From: Podocnemis expansa
Taxonomy: Eukaryota; Chordata; Testudines; Podocnemididae
Length of the DNA stretch: 64,000 nt
NCBI GenBank assembly: GCA_007922195.1
Contig: ML681990.1
Location: 42,306,411-42,370,410, forward strand
Reading direction: 5' to 3'
Shown: in pieces, positions 11,553 to 24,513 of the stretch
How positions within the stretch are numbered: the first letter of the stretch is position 1
How the letters are laid out: every line of letters starts with the position of its first letter
The notes under the pieces: generated by a model
Told to the model about the DNA's origin: nothing
Seen by the model: only the letters and a program-made list of their open reading frames with translations
The model's database searches: none
Made by a program: the position numbers and the translations under genes

Positions 11553-14500
11553 GTAAGTGGCAGTCTGTGTGCTACTTGCCTGGCCATTGCTTGTTCCCTT
11601 AGCAGATCTCAGATCCTCACTAAATTGATGGTAAATCCTAAAAATTAGATGAGTGTTTTCACTTTGTGCGCTGCTTCCTCTTCTGCTGATTATTATTGTC
11701 CTCCCAGACCAGTCATCCAAGTAAAATTCATCTCTTCCCTAAACACATCAGCTATTGTAATTGCCATTTTTTGAAAATCACCAAGCTGAGAATATTTAAT
11801 AACGAAAAACAAATGGAAGGAAAGAAACACTCTGAATGCTGTCAGAATGTGCAAATACATAACACAGATTTATAGCTTTTATATTTTAGTCTTATGATCT
11901 GAGAATGGAATAAAGAATCTCCATTTAACACATCTGTTCATTTTAATTGACAATTTCTCTAAATCTGCAAACAGATGGGTGTAAATTTCCCTGAAGTTTT
12001 TCGTCGGGAAAGGGCACATGTTACTGATGGCTGAGGTAAAAGACAGCCTCAGAGAAAATGCCTTTTCTGTTCTTGTATCGAAGAGTTTGTTGATTTGAAT
12101 ACCAAAATTTTTCCTAATAGGAAGCCTAGAACTGTGTATAGTAGCTCCAAAAGGTTGCTAAGAGAACCCATTTTTCATTGAAGAGATGAGATCATGTTTT
12201 CTAGAATCAAACTGTATAATGGTTAGAAGGAACTTTTCTCAGACTTGTTAGATGTTTGGAAGACTTAAGTAAACTTCTAAAAGGAATAGTTGGAATTTCA
12301 GTCTAGCCTCCCTGACTTGACTTCCCACTGCTTTGCACCCGGTGCATTGGTTTACACTAATGCAAAGTGTTTAAAATGCTACCCAATCAGAACATTCTCA
12401 TCTTGCACTTATTGTGTATTCTAACTTCACACTTGCGCAGAATGGAGGCAGCAGTGGAGAATCTGTTCTTATGAATCTAGCCAATAATCTTCTGATGAGG
12501 AAGATGGTGAGAAAGTATGAATAAAAAAGTTGATCTTTCAAGCTTGCATCACTTAAACAGATGACACTTAAGGAAGTGAAAGTGTTCTGCAGAACACAGA
12601 ATTCCATTTAATGAGAGAACCATTCATTTTATAATATCTGGAAAATCATATTCCTTAGGATGCAACCAGCTTATTTGCTTAGCATGCCTTGAGGTGTGTC
12701 TGATGTTGATTCCTAGCTAGCTTCAGGGAATTGTGGAAATTTTAATATTAAAGGCAGTGAGGCATCTTGGTGGGATTATGACACTCTTTAGGGAACTTTG
12801 TGCACTGTGAACCACAGAGCAGTCAGTCATGATAATTGCTGAAATATGTTTGTTCCACAAATGATGTTCTAGTTCTGAAATGGTTAAAGATTGCTGCTCA
12901 AGGGACAGATTTCCTCATCCAGTGGTAATCTGGTGGAGAGGTTGGAATCCAAAGGAAAATGAAGTAAAAGACATTAGTGGGAGAACTCCTAGTCGTCATG
13001 CTAGAATTGTACTCAAAATCTGTTTTCAGTTCTCTGCAATAGTTCCTGAGGGGGACAGGGTATTGACAACAAATACTGCATAAAGCAGCATTCAGGCGCT
13101 TGCCTCGGCATTCCATGTTTACGTTCAGAGTCCTTCATCAGCTTTGACTTGCTCATATTGTCACCAGTTTTGCCATCACAGGCTCTTGCTCAGTTTAGAG
13201 TACATGACTGCTTTCATAAAAGGTCAGTGCCTGGTGGGAGTTTTTCTAAAGGAACGAGGTTCTCTCAGATCAGTGGCATTTTCTGTGTTTTTCAAGTAAA
13301 AAGTGATTTTACTTTTTTAGATGATACCAGTTAATGTTTTTAAGCTTATATTAGTTTTTCAGAACTAATTCAAAATATTTTAATGTTTGGAGGAAAGAGA
13401 ACAAGCTCTCTCTTCTAGTAGGATATGAAGAGCAGAATGACCTAGCACAGGCTTTCTTGGATTTACCTTCCTCTAGGAAAAGAGAAATCCCTGTTACCAT
13501 CAGGTTTCTGTTAGGCGTCTGCAGTGTGGTTTGGTTTTTTTTTTTTTTTAGGAGTGAGACGTATCTGTTTTGAAATTCTCTTCTGAATGAGTCTCTAAGT
13601 CACATCTCTCTGAGACAAGAGAGAAAGGAAATGTCATTCTGTATGTTTTTTTGACATCTCCAGACAAATTTGTTTTACTGAAGAAGATACAGCTCTGATG
13701 AGGGTACTGTATACCTCTAGTTAGTGGATCACCTGAAGACTTACTGGTAACTTGTTTACAGTAGCTAAGCAGTTGTCCCATGGATTGTTTCTCAGAATTG
13801 CTCTCATTCAGAGAAACTCGCGTCTTTTTTTTTTTTTTTTTTTGTCTTGATTTTCTGGATCTTTGCCAAAGGTCATCTTTTGCTGAAAGATGAAGAAGTT
13901 GTGTAATAACTTCCATTCCCTTCAGATTCATACAATCATATGCAATATAAAAAGATCCCTAAGTATACCAGTATCAGAGAAATTAAAAGCTTTTGGAAAA
14001 TTCTTCATACTGATGCTGTTTTTAACCAGCTGCTCTCAAGGAAGTGGTAATAAGAAAATCAGTCCTAATAAAAATGGTAGTAAATTAAGAGGGGTTCAGA
14101 TACCACAATGAGTGAAGTGCACATCAGGTTTAGGCATATCAGGCCAAATTCATCTCAGTAATTACTTTAATAAAGTTGCTTAAAATATTAATTTCACCCA
14201 TGATATTTAAATGAAGACTTAACTCACAATTTCTCAAACACTATTGGAGGTAGTTGAACAGCTTTCAAGAAGAAAACATTGTGCCTGAAACATTAACCAG
14301 TAACTCATGAAACAAAATGTGTGAAAAGTAATCCTTGAAATTAATCTGAACTGAACATTTACTTATTTGTAATAGAACAAATTCACCCTTCATGTAACTT
14401 GGTTGACTTCAGTGGAGTTACATCAGAAATTAATTTAGTTAGTACAGCTATGGTTGAGTACCCCTCACCTCCCCATTTAATCAGCCATATGAGTTTCAGT

Positions 14501-14996
14501 TCTGGTGAAAATATGTGAAGAAATAGGTTCATTTTACACAGGAGAGGATTAAGGTAACTGAAGACCAGGAGACTCCTATTGCTATTGACTTAAGTGGATG
14601 TAAAACCCACTGAAACATTTGTGTGGAGGAAAATGAACTTAAAACTTCAAGGAAGCTTTTTAAGGTTACTTAATGCACTAAATACTAGTATTTTGAAAAA
14701 ACTTTTTTTCACAATATTTGTCTATAGCATTTTAGTTTGTTGGTAATCACAGGTTTAATGTAGTATTTTAATGCAGTCATTTGCTTATAGATGTTTGCTT
14801 TTGCTCACATACAGAATTATAAGTGCATATAAATTCAAATACTATAAATATTGAAATTTAGTTAAATGATTATCCAGTGGGGGATTGGAACAACCAAAAA
14901 ACCTGTTGACTGAATCTAACAAAATAAGATTAAAGGTGTCTTATAACAGTGCTTTTGTATTTGTGCTATAATCTTTTTAAACATGTATATCTTCAG
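11553..14996. other. Intron 3 sequence, nothing recognised
   Basis: AT-rich intronic DNA with T-runs at 13536-13549 and 13827-13843. A short word resembling an ancient amniote repeat (ttgacttcagtggagttac, near 14401) is visible, but the element could not be delimited. Confidence 0.5.
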
Positions 14997-15089
14997 TTTG
15001 CAGAAAAATTTCAGGAATTCAAAGAAGCTGCACGATTAGCAAAGGAGAAATCGCAAGAAAAGATGGAACTAACAAGTACACCTTCACAG
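14997..15089 (+). CDS. HOMER1: HOMER1 exon 4, post-EVH1 linker
   Basis: This 93-nt, phase-0 exon encodes 31 residues beginning FAEKFQEFKEAARLAKEK and ending ELTSTPSQ. It is bounded by an acceptor ending cttcag at 14996 and a donor gtgggt at 15090. The segment finishes the alpha-helix that closes the EVH1 fold and starts the charged linker that leads to the conserved central region. It is shared by all known Homer1 isoforms. The exon is intact and appears unchanged from the mammalian protein. It sits 6.9 kb downstream of the previous exon and 11 kb before the next. Its short size and phase match the known HOMER1 exon structure. Confidence 0.96.
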
Positions 15090-16458
15090 GTGGGTTTTAT
15101 AGTTTGAGCTCAGCTCATATCTTTATAAATTAATAGTCATTTATTTGGGAGAGACCACTGTACGATGCAAGTGGTCATACTAGACGAATTTCTGCTTCAA
15201 GACCAATAGCTATGCTTATACTAGAGTGTTTTAAACCAACATAACCTTTCTCAGTTTGAGCCTTTTAGGGACTTATAATAAAATGGCTTAAATTCCCAAT
15301 TATTAACATTTTTCCATTAAATTTTTTCTTCTAGCTGACCTCAGAATTCTCTTCAGCTATGTGAAACTGTCCCTTTTAAAGCATCAAGTATATATGTTAC
15401 TGGTTTGGACTTAATTGCACTTATAGTCTGTATAAACAGAATTAAGTCATAATCACTTGCACCTAAGCAGCCACTGACATCTGAAATCACTTCATCTATG
15501 TTGAGACAAAGTCCAGTATAAAATTTTCTTGTGGTGGATTCCTCAATTCTTGAGTTAGGAATTGTCATCTAAATTTCCTGGAAATTCTAAAGATGTTTTA
15601 GGAGCAGCAGTGAGAGTTCTCCAGCACATCACTTGGATTGATGTCTCCTATGCTGATGCAAGTTTTTTCGCCTATACATTATTAAGCACTTCAAGAAATC
15701 AGTATTCCTGTTCTCTAGTGTGGTTTGGTGATCTGTAGACTGCAGACAGCTACTTGCCCATCTTGTGCTTTATCCGTTAGAAAGCTAATCCGTAAGCATT
15801 CAAGGTAATTTGATTAGTTGTCGTGACTTGGAAGTGAGTAATACTGCTTTTCACAGAATGCCATTCCCCCTTCCTTTTTGCTCACTCGTCCTTCTTAAAA
15901 AGGTCATAACCATTGAGGTTAACATTCAAGTTATCTGAATCTTCCTACCAGATTTCAGTAATACACTGTTAACTTAGTGTTTTAAAAGTGTTTTTCTCCA
16001 GTTTTACTGTTCTTGTTTTAAAGTGGTTTGTATTCTGCTGCATTGACGGTCTTCAAAGTAGACATTCAGGGTCGTCTTCTCAGGTATTCTAACAAAGAAA
16101 GGGACTTAAACTAGGTGTAGGTTGTGCCAAAACACTGAAAAAGCCTTAGGGTGAATCACAATTTAACATGTTTTTTCCCTATTCCATTCACCTCTGAACT
16201 TTTGCAGAGCTTAGATTACTGGTTAAGAAGGTGAATGAATAGGTAAATAAATACCTGGTCAATTATTTTCACTTTTTTTTTTTTTTAAACAAAACTGTTT
16301 CCTATGTTGCACATTAGTGTGTGATTGGATCACTTCAAGGGGAGTACAGAGCAGAAAAATTTTTGGTAATTGATTTCAGATGAAAAACCGTTCTAGGGTA
16401 GTTTTCTTCTTGCTGTAGTATTTTAATTCTGAATTTAATTGTACAGATTTTGGAATAC
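15090..16458. other. Intron 4 sequence, nothing recognised
   Basis: AT-rich intron with a T-run near 16274. No gene or repeat was supported. Confidence 0.55.
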
Positions 16459-17110
16459 AGACTCACTCACAGATTTTAAGGTCAGAAGAGACCCAGCAAG
16501 ATCTAGTCTGACCACCTGCACAATGCAAGCCAGGGAACCTCACCCACCCACTCCTGTAACAGGCGCACAACCTTTGGCTGCATTGTTATAATCCTCAAAT
16601 CTTGGTTTTTAAGACTTCAATTTACTGAGATTCCACAATTTACTCTAGTTCTAACCACAAGTGACACCTGCCACAAGGGGAATTAAAAGCCTCATGGTCT
16701 TGCCAATCTGACCTGGAAGAAAATGCTTTCCTTGCCCCAAGTGGGCAAGATCCACTAGCTATTTAGCTGGAATAGAATTATCTGTAGTAACTGAGAGCCC
16801 TATCCCCCTAGTGTCCATCTCCTACCATCTGAGATGTTTGCTAATCTAATAGCAGTCACAGGTGAACCATACGATGTAAACAATCTCATCATACCATCCC
16901 CTCCTTAAGCTTGTCAAGTCGGGCCTGAAAACAAGCTAGGATTTTTGCCCCCCTCTACTCCTCTTGGAAAGTTGTTCCAGAATCACTCCTCTATTGGTTA
17001 GAAATCTTCTAATTTCAAGTCTGAAGTTATCAATAGCCATTTGTTCCTGTGCTAAGATTCATCTTTAACGTGAATAACACCTCTCTCCCTTTTGCTTTTT
17101 TGGCAAAGTC
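16459..17110 (-). mobile_element. CR1 LINE 3' fragment
   Basis: Reads as a minus-strand CR1 3' region: ttttaaggtcagaagagacc, then atctagtctgacc and the blocks up to about 17110 (agtctgaagttatcaatagcc, tctctccc). It is diverged and contains no open reading frame. It lies just left of the Penelope-like element. Confidence 0.7.
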
Positions 17111-17157
17111 TCTGATTGTAGGATAAGTTCCAGAGAGGTGACCAAGTTACTTTATTT

Positions 17158-18010
17158 CAGCAAAACAAGCAAGGAGTTCTGTGGTGCTTTTAAAAAACTA
17201 TTTATTGCATGAGCTTTCGTGGGAGAGCCCTCCCCCCACTTTCAAGTGTCTGATGAAGTGAGGTAAGGATAGGGAAGAGGGATGAATGCAGTAGAAAAAG
17301 TGTAATCACAGGATCAGGTCAGATTACTTTAGCAAATCAAACAGGTTGTATTGATTCAAACTGAGTAGAACAGATAGGGAGGGTGAGAGAAGTGACAATC
17401 ACTGTTCATAATGAGAAAGCCAAGAAATATTCCTATTCAAACCTGAGTTGATGGTGTCAAAGTTGCACATTAATTCTAACTCTCTAGTGTGTCTTTGAAG
17501 CTTTGACCTAGCATAAACCTGTTTTAAGGACAACAGGTAAATCCATCACAGAGTGACTGGAGAGATTGAAGTGGACTCCTATTGGTTTTTAATGTTGCCA
17601 TTTTTGATGTCTGATTCGTATCCATATATTTTGTGCACAGACAGTCCCATTTGTCCAATGTATACAGCTGAGAAGCATTGTTGGTGCATGGTGGCATATA
17701 TCACATGGGTGGATGAGCAGGTGAATGAGCCCCTTATGGGCTAGTTGGTTTGATTGGGTCCTATGATGGTGTCATTAGAATAGCTGTATTGACAGAGTTG
17801 GCATCAGGGTTTGTTGCAGAGATGTGTCTGCCTTAATGTTTCTATTGTACGGTCTAAAGTTGTTGGTGAGTATCCATATAAGGTTGAGGGGCTGCCTGCA
17901 AGTAAGGGACAGGTTTGCCTTGCAGGGTTTGAGAGTGTGATGGATCATCTTGACACATAGCTTGTAGATCCTTGATGTGTTGCAGAGGTTTGATAGGAAG
18001 GGATACTACG
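17158..18010 (-). mobile_element. Penelope-like retroelement, 3' part with decayed GIY-YIG endonuclease
   Basis: Penelope-like elements encode a reverse transcriptase followed by a GIY-YIG endonuclease. On the minus strand one frame can be followed from 17818 to 17645. It has CNKP, a TGA stop, then CQLC (cysteines spaced C-x4-C-x2-C), then GSFTCSSTHVIYAT at 17731-17690 and VYIGQMG at 17665-17645, which are the GIY and YIG halves of the endonuclease. The tail follows toward 17158 with the family's terminal words (tcatgcaataaat-like and gccaccac/aggactcc-like in minus sense). The region 17819-18010 fits the linker upstream of the endonuclease. The reverse transcriptase is absent, so the copy is 5'-truncated. 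At least one nonsense codon and indels make it dead. Confidence 0.8.
17553..17818 (-). pseudogene. GIY-YIG endonuclease remnant of Penelope-like element
   Basis: The coding remnant inside the element above. The endonuclease cuts target DNA to prime reverse transcription in this family. The zinc-ligand-like cysteines and the two core half-motifs (VIYA at about 17704, VYIG at about 17665) are preserved and separated by about a dozen residues, as is usual. A TGA at 17804-17806 (minus-strand codon) sits where the family has an arginine-type CGA codon, consistent with a CpG transition. The catalytic arginine and the downstream glutamate region are not convincingly preserved. The domain identity is firm, while the extent of the frame at the left end is approximate. 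Confidence 0.7.
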
Positions 18011-21000
18011 TTACATATGTATCAACTAGCAACAGTGTGCATGATTCTTGACAGATTGGAATACACATTTCTTACCCCAAGCAACTTATATTTTCTCTGA
18101 GTGCTAAATATGTTTTGTTATAAGCACCTATCTCCCCAGTTTTGTGTCTTTTTTGGAGAGCTTGTCTCTGTGATGGACTAGAAAGAAATTACCTGTTCTT
18201 TGGTATATCCAGTATCTCTTGCCATGACCGCTGTATGTGCTGTTCACATAACTCAGACCTAGTCAGGCTCTGCTTTGTCCTATGTCTGGAAAAAGTAGGT
18301 AAAATCAGCTTCACAATACCATTCTGTCCTCGTAATCCAAGGTATTGTGTTACCTGTAAAATGCTAAAGTTGATATGGACTAGTCAGGGCATCCATGATA
18401 TGCTTCGTTTGTGGTCTGCCTGGGAACTCAAGCAATACTTCATTCTAGAATCACTGAACTTTATTCAGAGCAGAGCTAAACTGTCATGACTTTATAAGGT
18501 AACATCATGAGTTCCATGTTTGCATGTTGGCTAACTTCCTTAAGTGCGTACAGTTTACAAGTAAATACTGTAGATGGGTTTTTCCCATCAGTCCTGTATG
18601 CAATCTGAAATGAAGCTCAGTTCTTTACTTATTCTGCATCATCATGAGTAACAAATTTTAGAGAAATTTCTGTCCTCAGATACTTATTTACAAATATAAT
18701 TTCAGGTTAGGCCTTTAATTGCCCTTGTGGAACCCCCCTGAAGGTAATGCAATTAATTTTCACAGTGATCACCCCACTCTTAATGTGGTTTAGAACTCCT
18801 CTGAAATGGGGAGGAGTGGAGCTGTGGTTGGCTGACAGAATTCCTGGCTGAATGGGACTTGCCGGGCAAATACTAGAAGGGACCAGAACAAGTTGGAGAG
18901 GAAGAATGGTCTTGTGTGTTAAGGCCTGTCAGATTCTTCTTAAATGTACACCAATGTTTACTAGGGAAAGCCTGCCCAGAAAAACCTGATACAGTACATT
19001 CTTTAAACAGCTTTCGGTACTGGATTCCTAGCTGTTGTCTTTGGCTATGAACAGCATAATATTACACAGAGGAGGTTTAGTGGAAATTGACAGATAGTGA
19101 AAAGTCCAAAGTGCTTAAGAAATACTACTAAAAAGTTGGAAATTGAACTATTCACATTTGGGGCCAAAGTTTTGAAAAATGGATGCCTAATTTTAGTCTC
19201 CTAAATCATCAGGCACCATAACAGGTGGCTTAATCTATGTATGAACCTGCTAGCTCTAACTGTGGCAACATCTTTGTTTGCCTAACTGATTTATGTAAGG
19301 CTTTTAGAATCTGGGTAGGATATGAAAATGTTCTCTTTAAAGTTAGGATTAGTTCACTTTTTAGTGCATGTGCTGAATATCAGCAGGTGGTACATAATGG
19401 GTAAACCTTTTTATTTTTACATTACAAGATAAATATAAGATTTCAGTCAGTATTTGATCATTATATCACATAATATAATTTCCTTATGATAAATAGCAGT
19501 TATCTGGCATCTGATAGCATTAGCACTGTCCTTCTCACTGGTTATCTACATCAGGACTATTTCTAGGAGTGCAAACCTCTGAGCAGCTTTTATATAGCCA
19601 TGGGAGATTACACTAAGCAGAGCCCAAGGATTGACATGAAGTTGTGGAACAGTGGGTAGATCTGGCCCAATATTTTAATTTTTTGGTATGCTGTCAATTC
19701 TGAAAAATCAAAAGAGAAACTGGTTTTGGAGCCAGCAAATATTGCAATTCCATTTTGAACGTATTTGTTTATTCTTAATAAAATTAAAGGAAATTTCAAA
19801 ACAAAATTGTTTGACCCAAAAAATTAGAATGCTTTGTTTAGAAAGTAATTAAATTAAATATTGCCTTAGCACTTACGATTGGCAGAAAATCTTAGATCCT
19901 CTTTTATGTCCTAAAAAATGCAGGTAATTGTTCTCTTTTTGAAGTCTGAACATTTGGACTTGTGGAATTAAGTGAGCCTTTTTTGATTTTTTTTATTTAT
20001 TTTTTTTTAAATGCCTCTGATGTGACAAAACACCAGTAAATTTTTTTGAAACTCAGGCATAATTTCCTGTGAGATATGTGGCACGCAAAACACACAAGGT
20101 GGAATACAGTGGAAATTTGTTACTTTTTAATGTGGGCAGATAACTGCCATTAAACTTCTATATCACTTCACATATTTATATATACAATGAACTTGAATTT
20201 ATATTTAAATTACTTTAAAATTGCTTTTCTCTTCAGTAGAACTTACTCTTACTGATAACATGTTACTGATGGTACTTTCTAAAAATTAGTCCCATATGTG
20301 GCAATTTGATTTCATTTTTATACTGGTTAAGTTGGTGGGAATTTGTTTGAAGAGATTAGATTAAAAATACTGTTTGATATTTTCAAAGTTAGGAAAGAAT
20401 TTTTTTCTTTTGGCATGCCAGTTGGATGCAGATAAAAAAATATAATATTCAGTGGATGGTCTAATTATATGGGAGCTCTAATTAATTATAATTTGATTGA
20501 TCTACCTTAGCAGAAAAAAGCCTGATCTAGTCTTTCAAGATACAGATGTTTATCTTGTAGATCTTGCTGGATTTGGATGAAATAAAGACAGTGAGAGTTA
20601 TTGGTACCGATTTATCAAAAAAAGACCTTTGTGCTTAAAGTAGATGAACTTGTTTTGGCTCCAAAGTTGTCCTCCATGTAATTTACACAGTTCTTTGTTG
20701 CTTAAACTGAAGTAAATTTTTAAATGTTTAGGATGAATTCTGGCCTCAGATAGCTGTGCCTATGTATCTAATGTCAACAGGCTGATTTAAATATCTGAGG
20801 GCAAAATTTTGGGCTAACTGCCTGTTTTACACACAATTACATAATAAATGACTTTCTTGTAATCCTGCTGGCAGCTATCTTCTGACACTATTTTTTTCTC
20901 ATTTGAGACTTCTTGCCTTTTAACATTCACTGTAGTTTAAAACTAAAATGAGTTTTACAAGAGTATAAACACACACAGTAATTTTGGGGGCACAAATGGT

Positions 21001-22399
21001 AACAAGATCATTACTGAAAGAAACATGCACTTACTCCCTATGTTTTGAGCTAATGAATTCTTTGTTCTGGTCTGGAGTGGGAAGAACCAAGGGGAATGTT
21101 TGTATGTGCATTGTGATTTCTTTAATAAAAACAGACATTCAACATAATAAAACTAAGTCAAATGTTACAGAAAACTTTAAAAGGTAAGTTCGTATCATGC
21201 TGCTTAATACTTCAAGAGCTAAACACTGAATGTTAATTAAAATATGAAGTTATTAGGTATTTTTCCATAAAGTTTTGGCTCTTTAGTTTCAACTTGACTT
21301 TTACAAATGTACAATTTTGACCTTGAATGTTTTTGATTATGTAGTATCTGCCCTATGGGGAGGGAAAGGAAATCTCATGCTTCAGTCCTGTTAAAGACAA
21401 CTAAGGTTTATTTGTTATCCGAAATGGGAACTTTGCGGTCTGGTCTTGTCTCAGTGCTCTTCCCAACTTTTCCTGTAGATTTAATGACTTGGAGTAACTG
21501 AGTTTCAGAAGTGGCAGCTCAAAACAGCCTAGTGCTTGTAAATTAGATGTTTTTAAGGCAGTAAATCTTATTGGGGCAGAATGTTCAAAACAAGCACCTG
21601 ATTCTTTAAAATATGAGTACTTGTAACAAGGTACTAGGGGTACACAGTTCTTATTGGGATCAATTGAATTGAGGATACAAGTTAGGTTTTACAAGTGCTG
21701 TCCTTTTTTTATATCACCAGCCCATAGTATTACATAACCGTTACTTTTGCCTTTTTACCTTCCCCCAGCACATCCCCATTGAGAGGTATAAGAAGTGCCA
21801 GAGCCACAGGATGTTTCAGTCATTGGAAAACAGGGTGCTTCCTGTAATCTGTTCAGGATACATACAGAGAAATGATAATCAGTAAGGAAAACTCTTAATT
21901 CCCAGACTTAGAAATTAGCTCCTGGGTTAAACACTGTTCCTTTTAAGATTACAGTGAAATATGTCTAATGACCAGGATTCAGTTAATATTGATTGCTTGA
22001 TAGAGGTAGCAGAATACAAAAGTACCCATGTTGTGGAGTAGGGTGGTGCGGATTGTGTTAGTACTTTATGGTAGTGGATAACTTCTTAAGTATGGTCAGA
22101 GATCCAGAGCCTGACACTAGTGGAGCCTGCTTGAGGGATGGGCTGGTCAATACATAAACCTAGTGCCTAGGCTATTGCTAAGTCCAAGCCAGCCTGGCTG
22201 AACAAGCTTGTAGATGCACATTTGTACAGTTTTTACTGTAGTGAGTATGCAGGTAAAATTGTGATTGATTTCTAAGTGTTGTCCTGGTGGGTGCGCTGCT
22301 TCAGGTGTCGCCCCTTGCAATAAGGAGTGAAAGAGAATTGATTAATTTGGGCACAAAGCGTGCTCTTTCTCAACCCTGTAGTTCAGTGTAATGAACTAT
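18011..22399. other. Intron 4 sequence, nothing recognised
   Basis: A long AT-rich stretch between the Penelope-like and DIRS-like elements. Scattered short open frames (for example 18142-18489 +) show no domain. No RNA gene or repeat family could be named. Confidence 0.5.
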
Positions 22400-23009
22400 A
22401 ATGCACTACTAGCAAAGTATGATTGGCAGCTATAGTAAATTCAGCAAATGCATGAACAATGTACCGGGGATAGAAGGGACCAATACTGAGCCATGGTAAT
22501 TGAGGGATGGCTTATTGCCCGCAGAGATTTCCAAGCATCCCTCAATGTAGCTGACACAGTAGCATGAACCAGCTGTTACTGCTGAGGTTGTGAACAGGAC
22601 ATCACAGCTGCTGTCCTCCCAGAATATCAAAGGAACTACAAATGACAATAGAAGACCTCCTCTTTCTCTAGGGAGAAACTGTTCTCAGTGAAAATTGGTG
22701 AAGTCCTTTATTTGATGGTGGACTCCCCAGCAACTCTAAAGAAACCTCAACATATACACATTTGCACCAAAAGGCAAGAATACAAACCATATCACTGTAG
22801 GGAACAATCATTCCCCTTACAACAGAGACAGTTTGTACCTACAGGCAAGGACAAAGCCTGCAGAGATGGAGACCATCATAGACACACTCATCATCTTCAC
22901 AACCAACATCAGTGAAGCAGTAACTTTCAAGTATTGCAGTGTTGGTTCCAGTTTGAGAGTCTGACCAGATCCCATGACTTAGACTTCCCTGCATTTATTT
23001 TTGCTCCCA

Positions 23010-23175
23010 TTCTGTGAGGTTGCCATCTTCAAGTATCTGACGAAGTGGGATTTTCTCCCATGAAAGTTCATGTGATAAATAAATTTGTTAGTCTCAAGTG
23101 TGACCAGCTTCTCTCCCTCCCCACCCCATCTCCCCCCAGCTGGACTAGACTAGCACAGCTACCTGTTTAGAACTT
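23010..23175 (+). mobile_element. Penelope-like element tail inside the DIRS-like remnant
   Basis: The words tctgacgaagtgggatttt, ctcccatgaaagttcatg, ataaataaatttgttagtct and ggactagactagcacagcta follow the same order as other Penelope tails in this window. Only the plus-orientation arm is present. Confidence 0.7.
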
Positions 23176-23284
23176 GTTCTACCATGGAAACACAGCTACA
23201 CAACAACCTGCCAAGATTATGGGCAGTCTGCAATGCATGTCTATATTTCTGCCCATAGGTAATAAACAAAACAGTATGCATAAT

Positions 23285-24400
23285 GTCTGAAAAGTTTGCT
23301 TGGATGTTCTACATAAATCAACGGAGCAGAGCCTGATCCCATTTCTTGTGTATGGAAGCCAGGAGACAATGGAATTGCTTCAAAATACAACTGATATACT
23401 GAGCAGACAGCTTTTCTCAAGATCACAAACTGCTCATGCTGCAGCAGAAATCTTGGATATGCCCACAATTTTGCTTGAGTGCAGGAAGAGGATGCCATTC
23501 TCTGATACTCCTTCCTCAAATAGGAAGCAGCATTGTTATTTTTGTTCCATCAGTCCTGTTACTGTCAAGAGTAATGGACAAGATGCAGTGTACAACATGG
23601 CTAGAGTAATGCTTAAAGCTCTAACATGGCTCAGACAAACCTTATATGATGATGACAGTCTGTGCCCCAAGACATCTCTCTTTCTGGGTGGACCTCCTCT
23701 CTCTCAACGACATCCAGCTCATGACAGATTTCACCTGGAAGTCTTGGTTCTCATAGTTCCATCATGATGAATTAACTTGTTCAGAACAAGTAGAAAAAAC
23801 TATTAGTTGATAGCAGGATACCAACCACACATGAGACTTGCCTTAAGAAATGGAAGAGTTTCTAAATAGTGTGCAAAAATAAATACCATAATGCACTTTC
23901 AGTACCCCCCCCCACAAGTTCTGAAACTACACACTGGACCTGAAAGCCTCAGGACTTTCCATGAGCTCCATCAGGGCACATCTTGCTGGATCCATGGGTT
24001 CTAACACAAAATCAAAGGGGTATCGTCATTTATGCAGAACATTACCAAACATTTTCTCACAGGTTTATGGAATATATACTCAGAAGCCCATGATCTCAGA
24101 TCAACCTAGGCCTTAAACTTGGTGTTTGTTAAAACTCTCATGTGATGTCCCTGATAGAACCATTGGCTACGTGCTCACTTCTATCCATATTGATTAGTGT
24201 TCTTAGCTGCTATCACCTTGGCAGGACTGAGATGACATAGGAACCCCTGTGGCTTACTCCCCATATAATGAAAGTAACATTGTCCTTCCATTTTAAGCAA
24301 TGGATCCATCTTGCTATGTTAACTCCTATATGGTTTGGGGCAGTACAGGAAGCCAGGTGGCACACACTGAGTGTCAAGAGCAATGTCATTACCAAGTCTC
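23285..24400 (+). pseudogene. RNase H to tyrosine-recombinase remnant (DIRS-like)
   Basis: This is the best-preserved coding part of the DIRS-like element. The longest open frame covers 23300-23767, but the recognisable protein pattern moves between frames, so several frameshifts are present. Residue patterns such as RVMLKALTWLRQT followed by GGPPLSQRHPAHDRFHLEVL resemble the segment between RNase H and recombinase in vertebrate DIRS elements. The segment from 23949 resembles the N-terminal core-binding part of the recombinase. The EPLATCSLLSI and following leucine/alanine-rich stretch, up to an LAGLR-like word, corresponds to where the first catalytic arginine is expected. The later HxxR and tyrosine motifs were not found. 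It is non-functional. Confidence 0.5.
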
Positions 24401-24460
24401 TTCATAAATCCACAAAACTATTCATCTCTGATGAATAAGCTAAAGGCTCCACAGTGGTCT

Positions 24461-24468
24461 CACACACA

Positions 24469-24512
<44 letters not shown>
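24461..24512. repeat. Compound microsatellite (CA)5(CT)21
   Basis: Uninterrupted CA then CT dinucleotides in intron 4. The minus-strand open frame over it is an artefact of the repeat. Confidence 0.95.

Positions 24513-24513
<1 letters not shown>

Larger units (their letters stand above)
22400..24450 (+). mobile_element. Decayed DIRS-like tyrosine-recombinase retroelement
   Basis: Three coding remnants lie in DIRS order on the + strand. First comes a gag-like segment (about 22600-22920) with the pattern IEDLLFLGRN, then NIYTFAPKG and YKPYH..QQRQFVPTG. Next is an RNase H-like stretch (about 23285-23560, INQRSRARSHFLCMEARR). Last is a tyrosine-recombinase-like segment (SGLSMSSIRAHLA at 23949, EPLATCSLLSI at 24157, then PYNESNIVLP near 24260). 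Frames shift and stops are common. The reverse transcriptase expected between gag and RNase H is missing, and a Penelope tail (23010-23175) occupies that gap. DIRS elements integrate with a tyrosine recombinase rather than a DDE integrase. The family call is by remembered resemblance, without a search. Confidence 0.6.
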
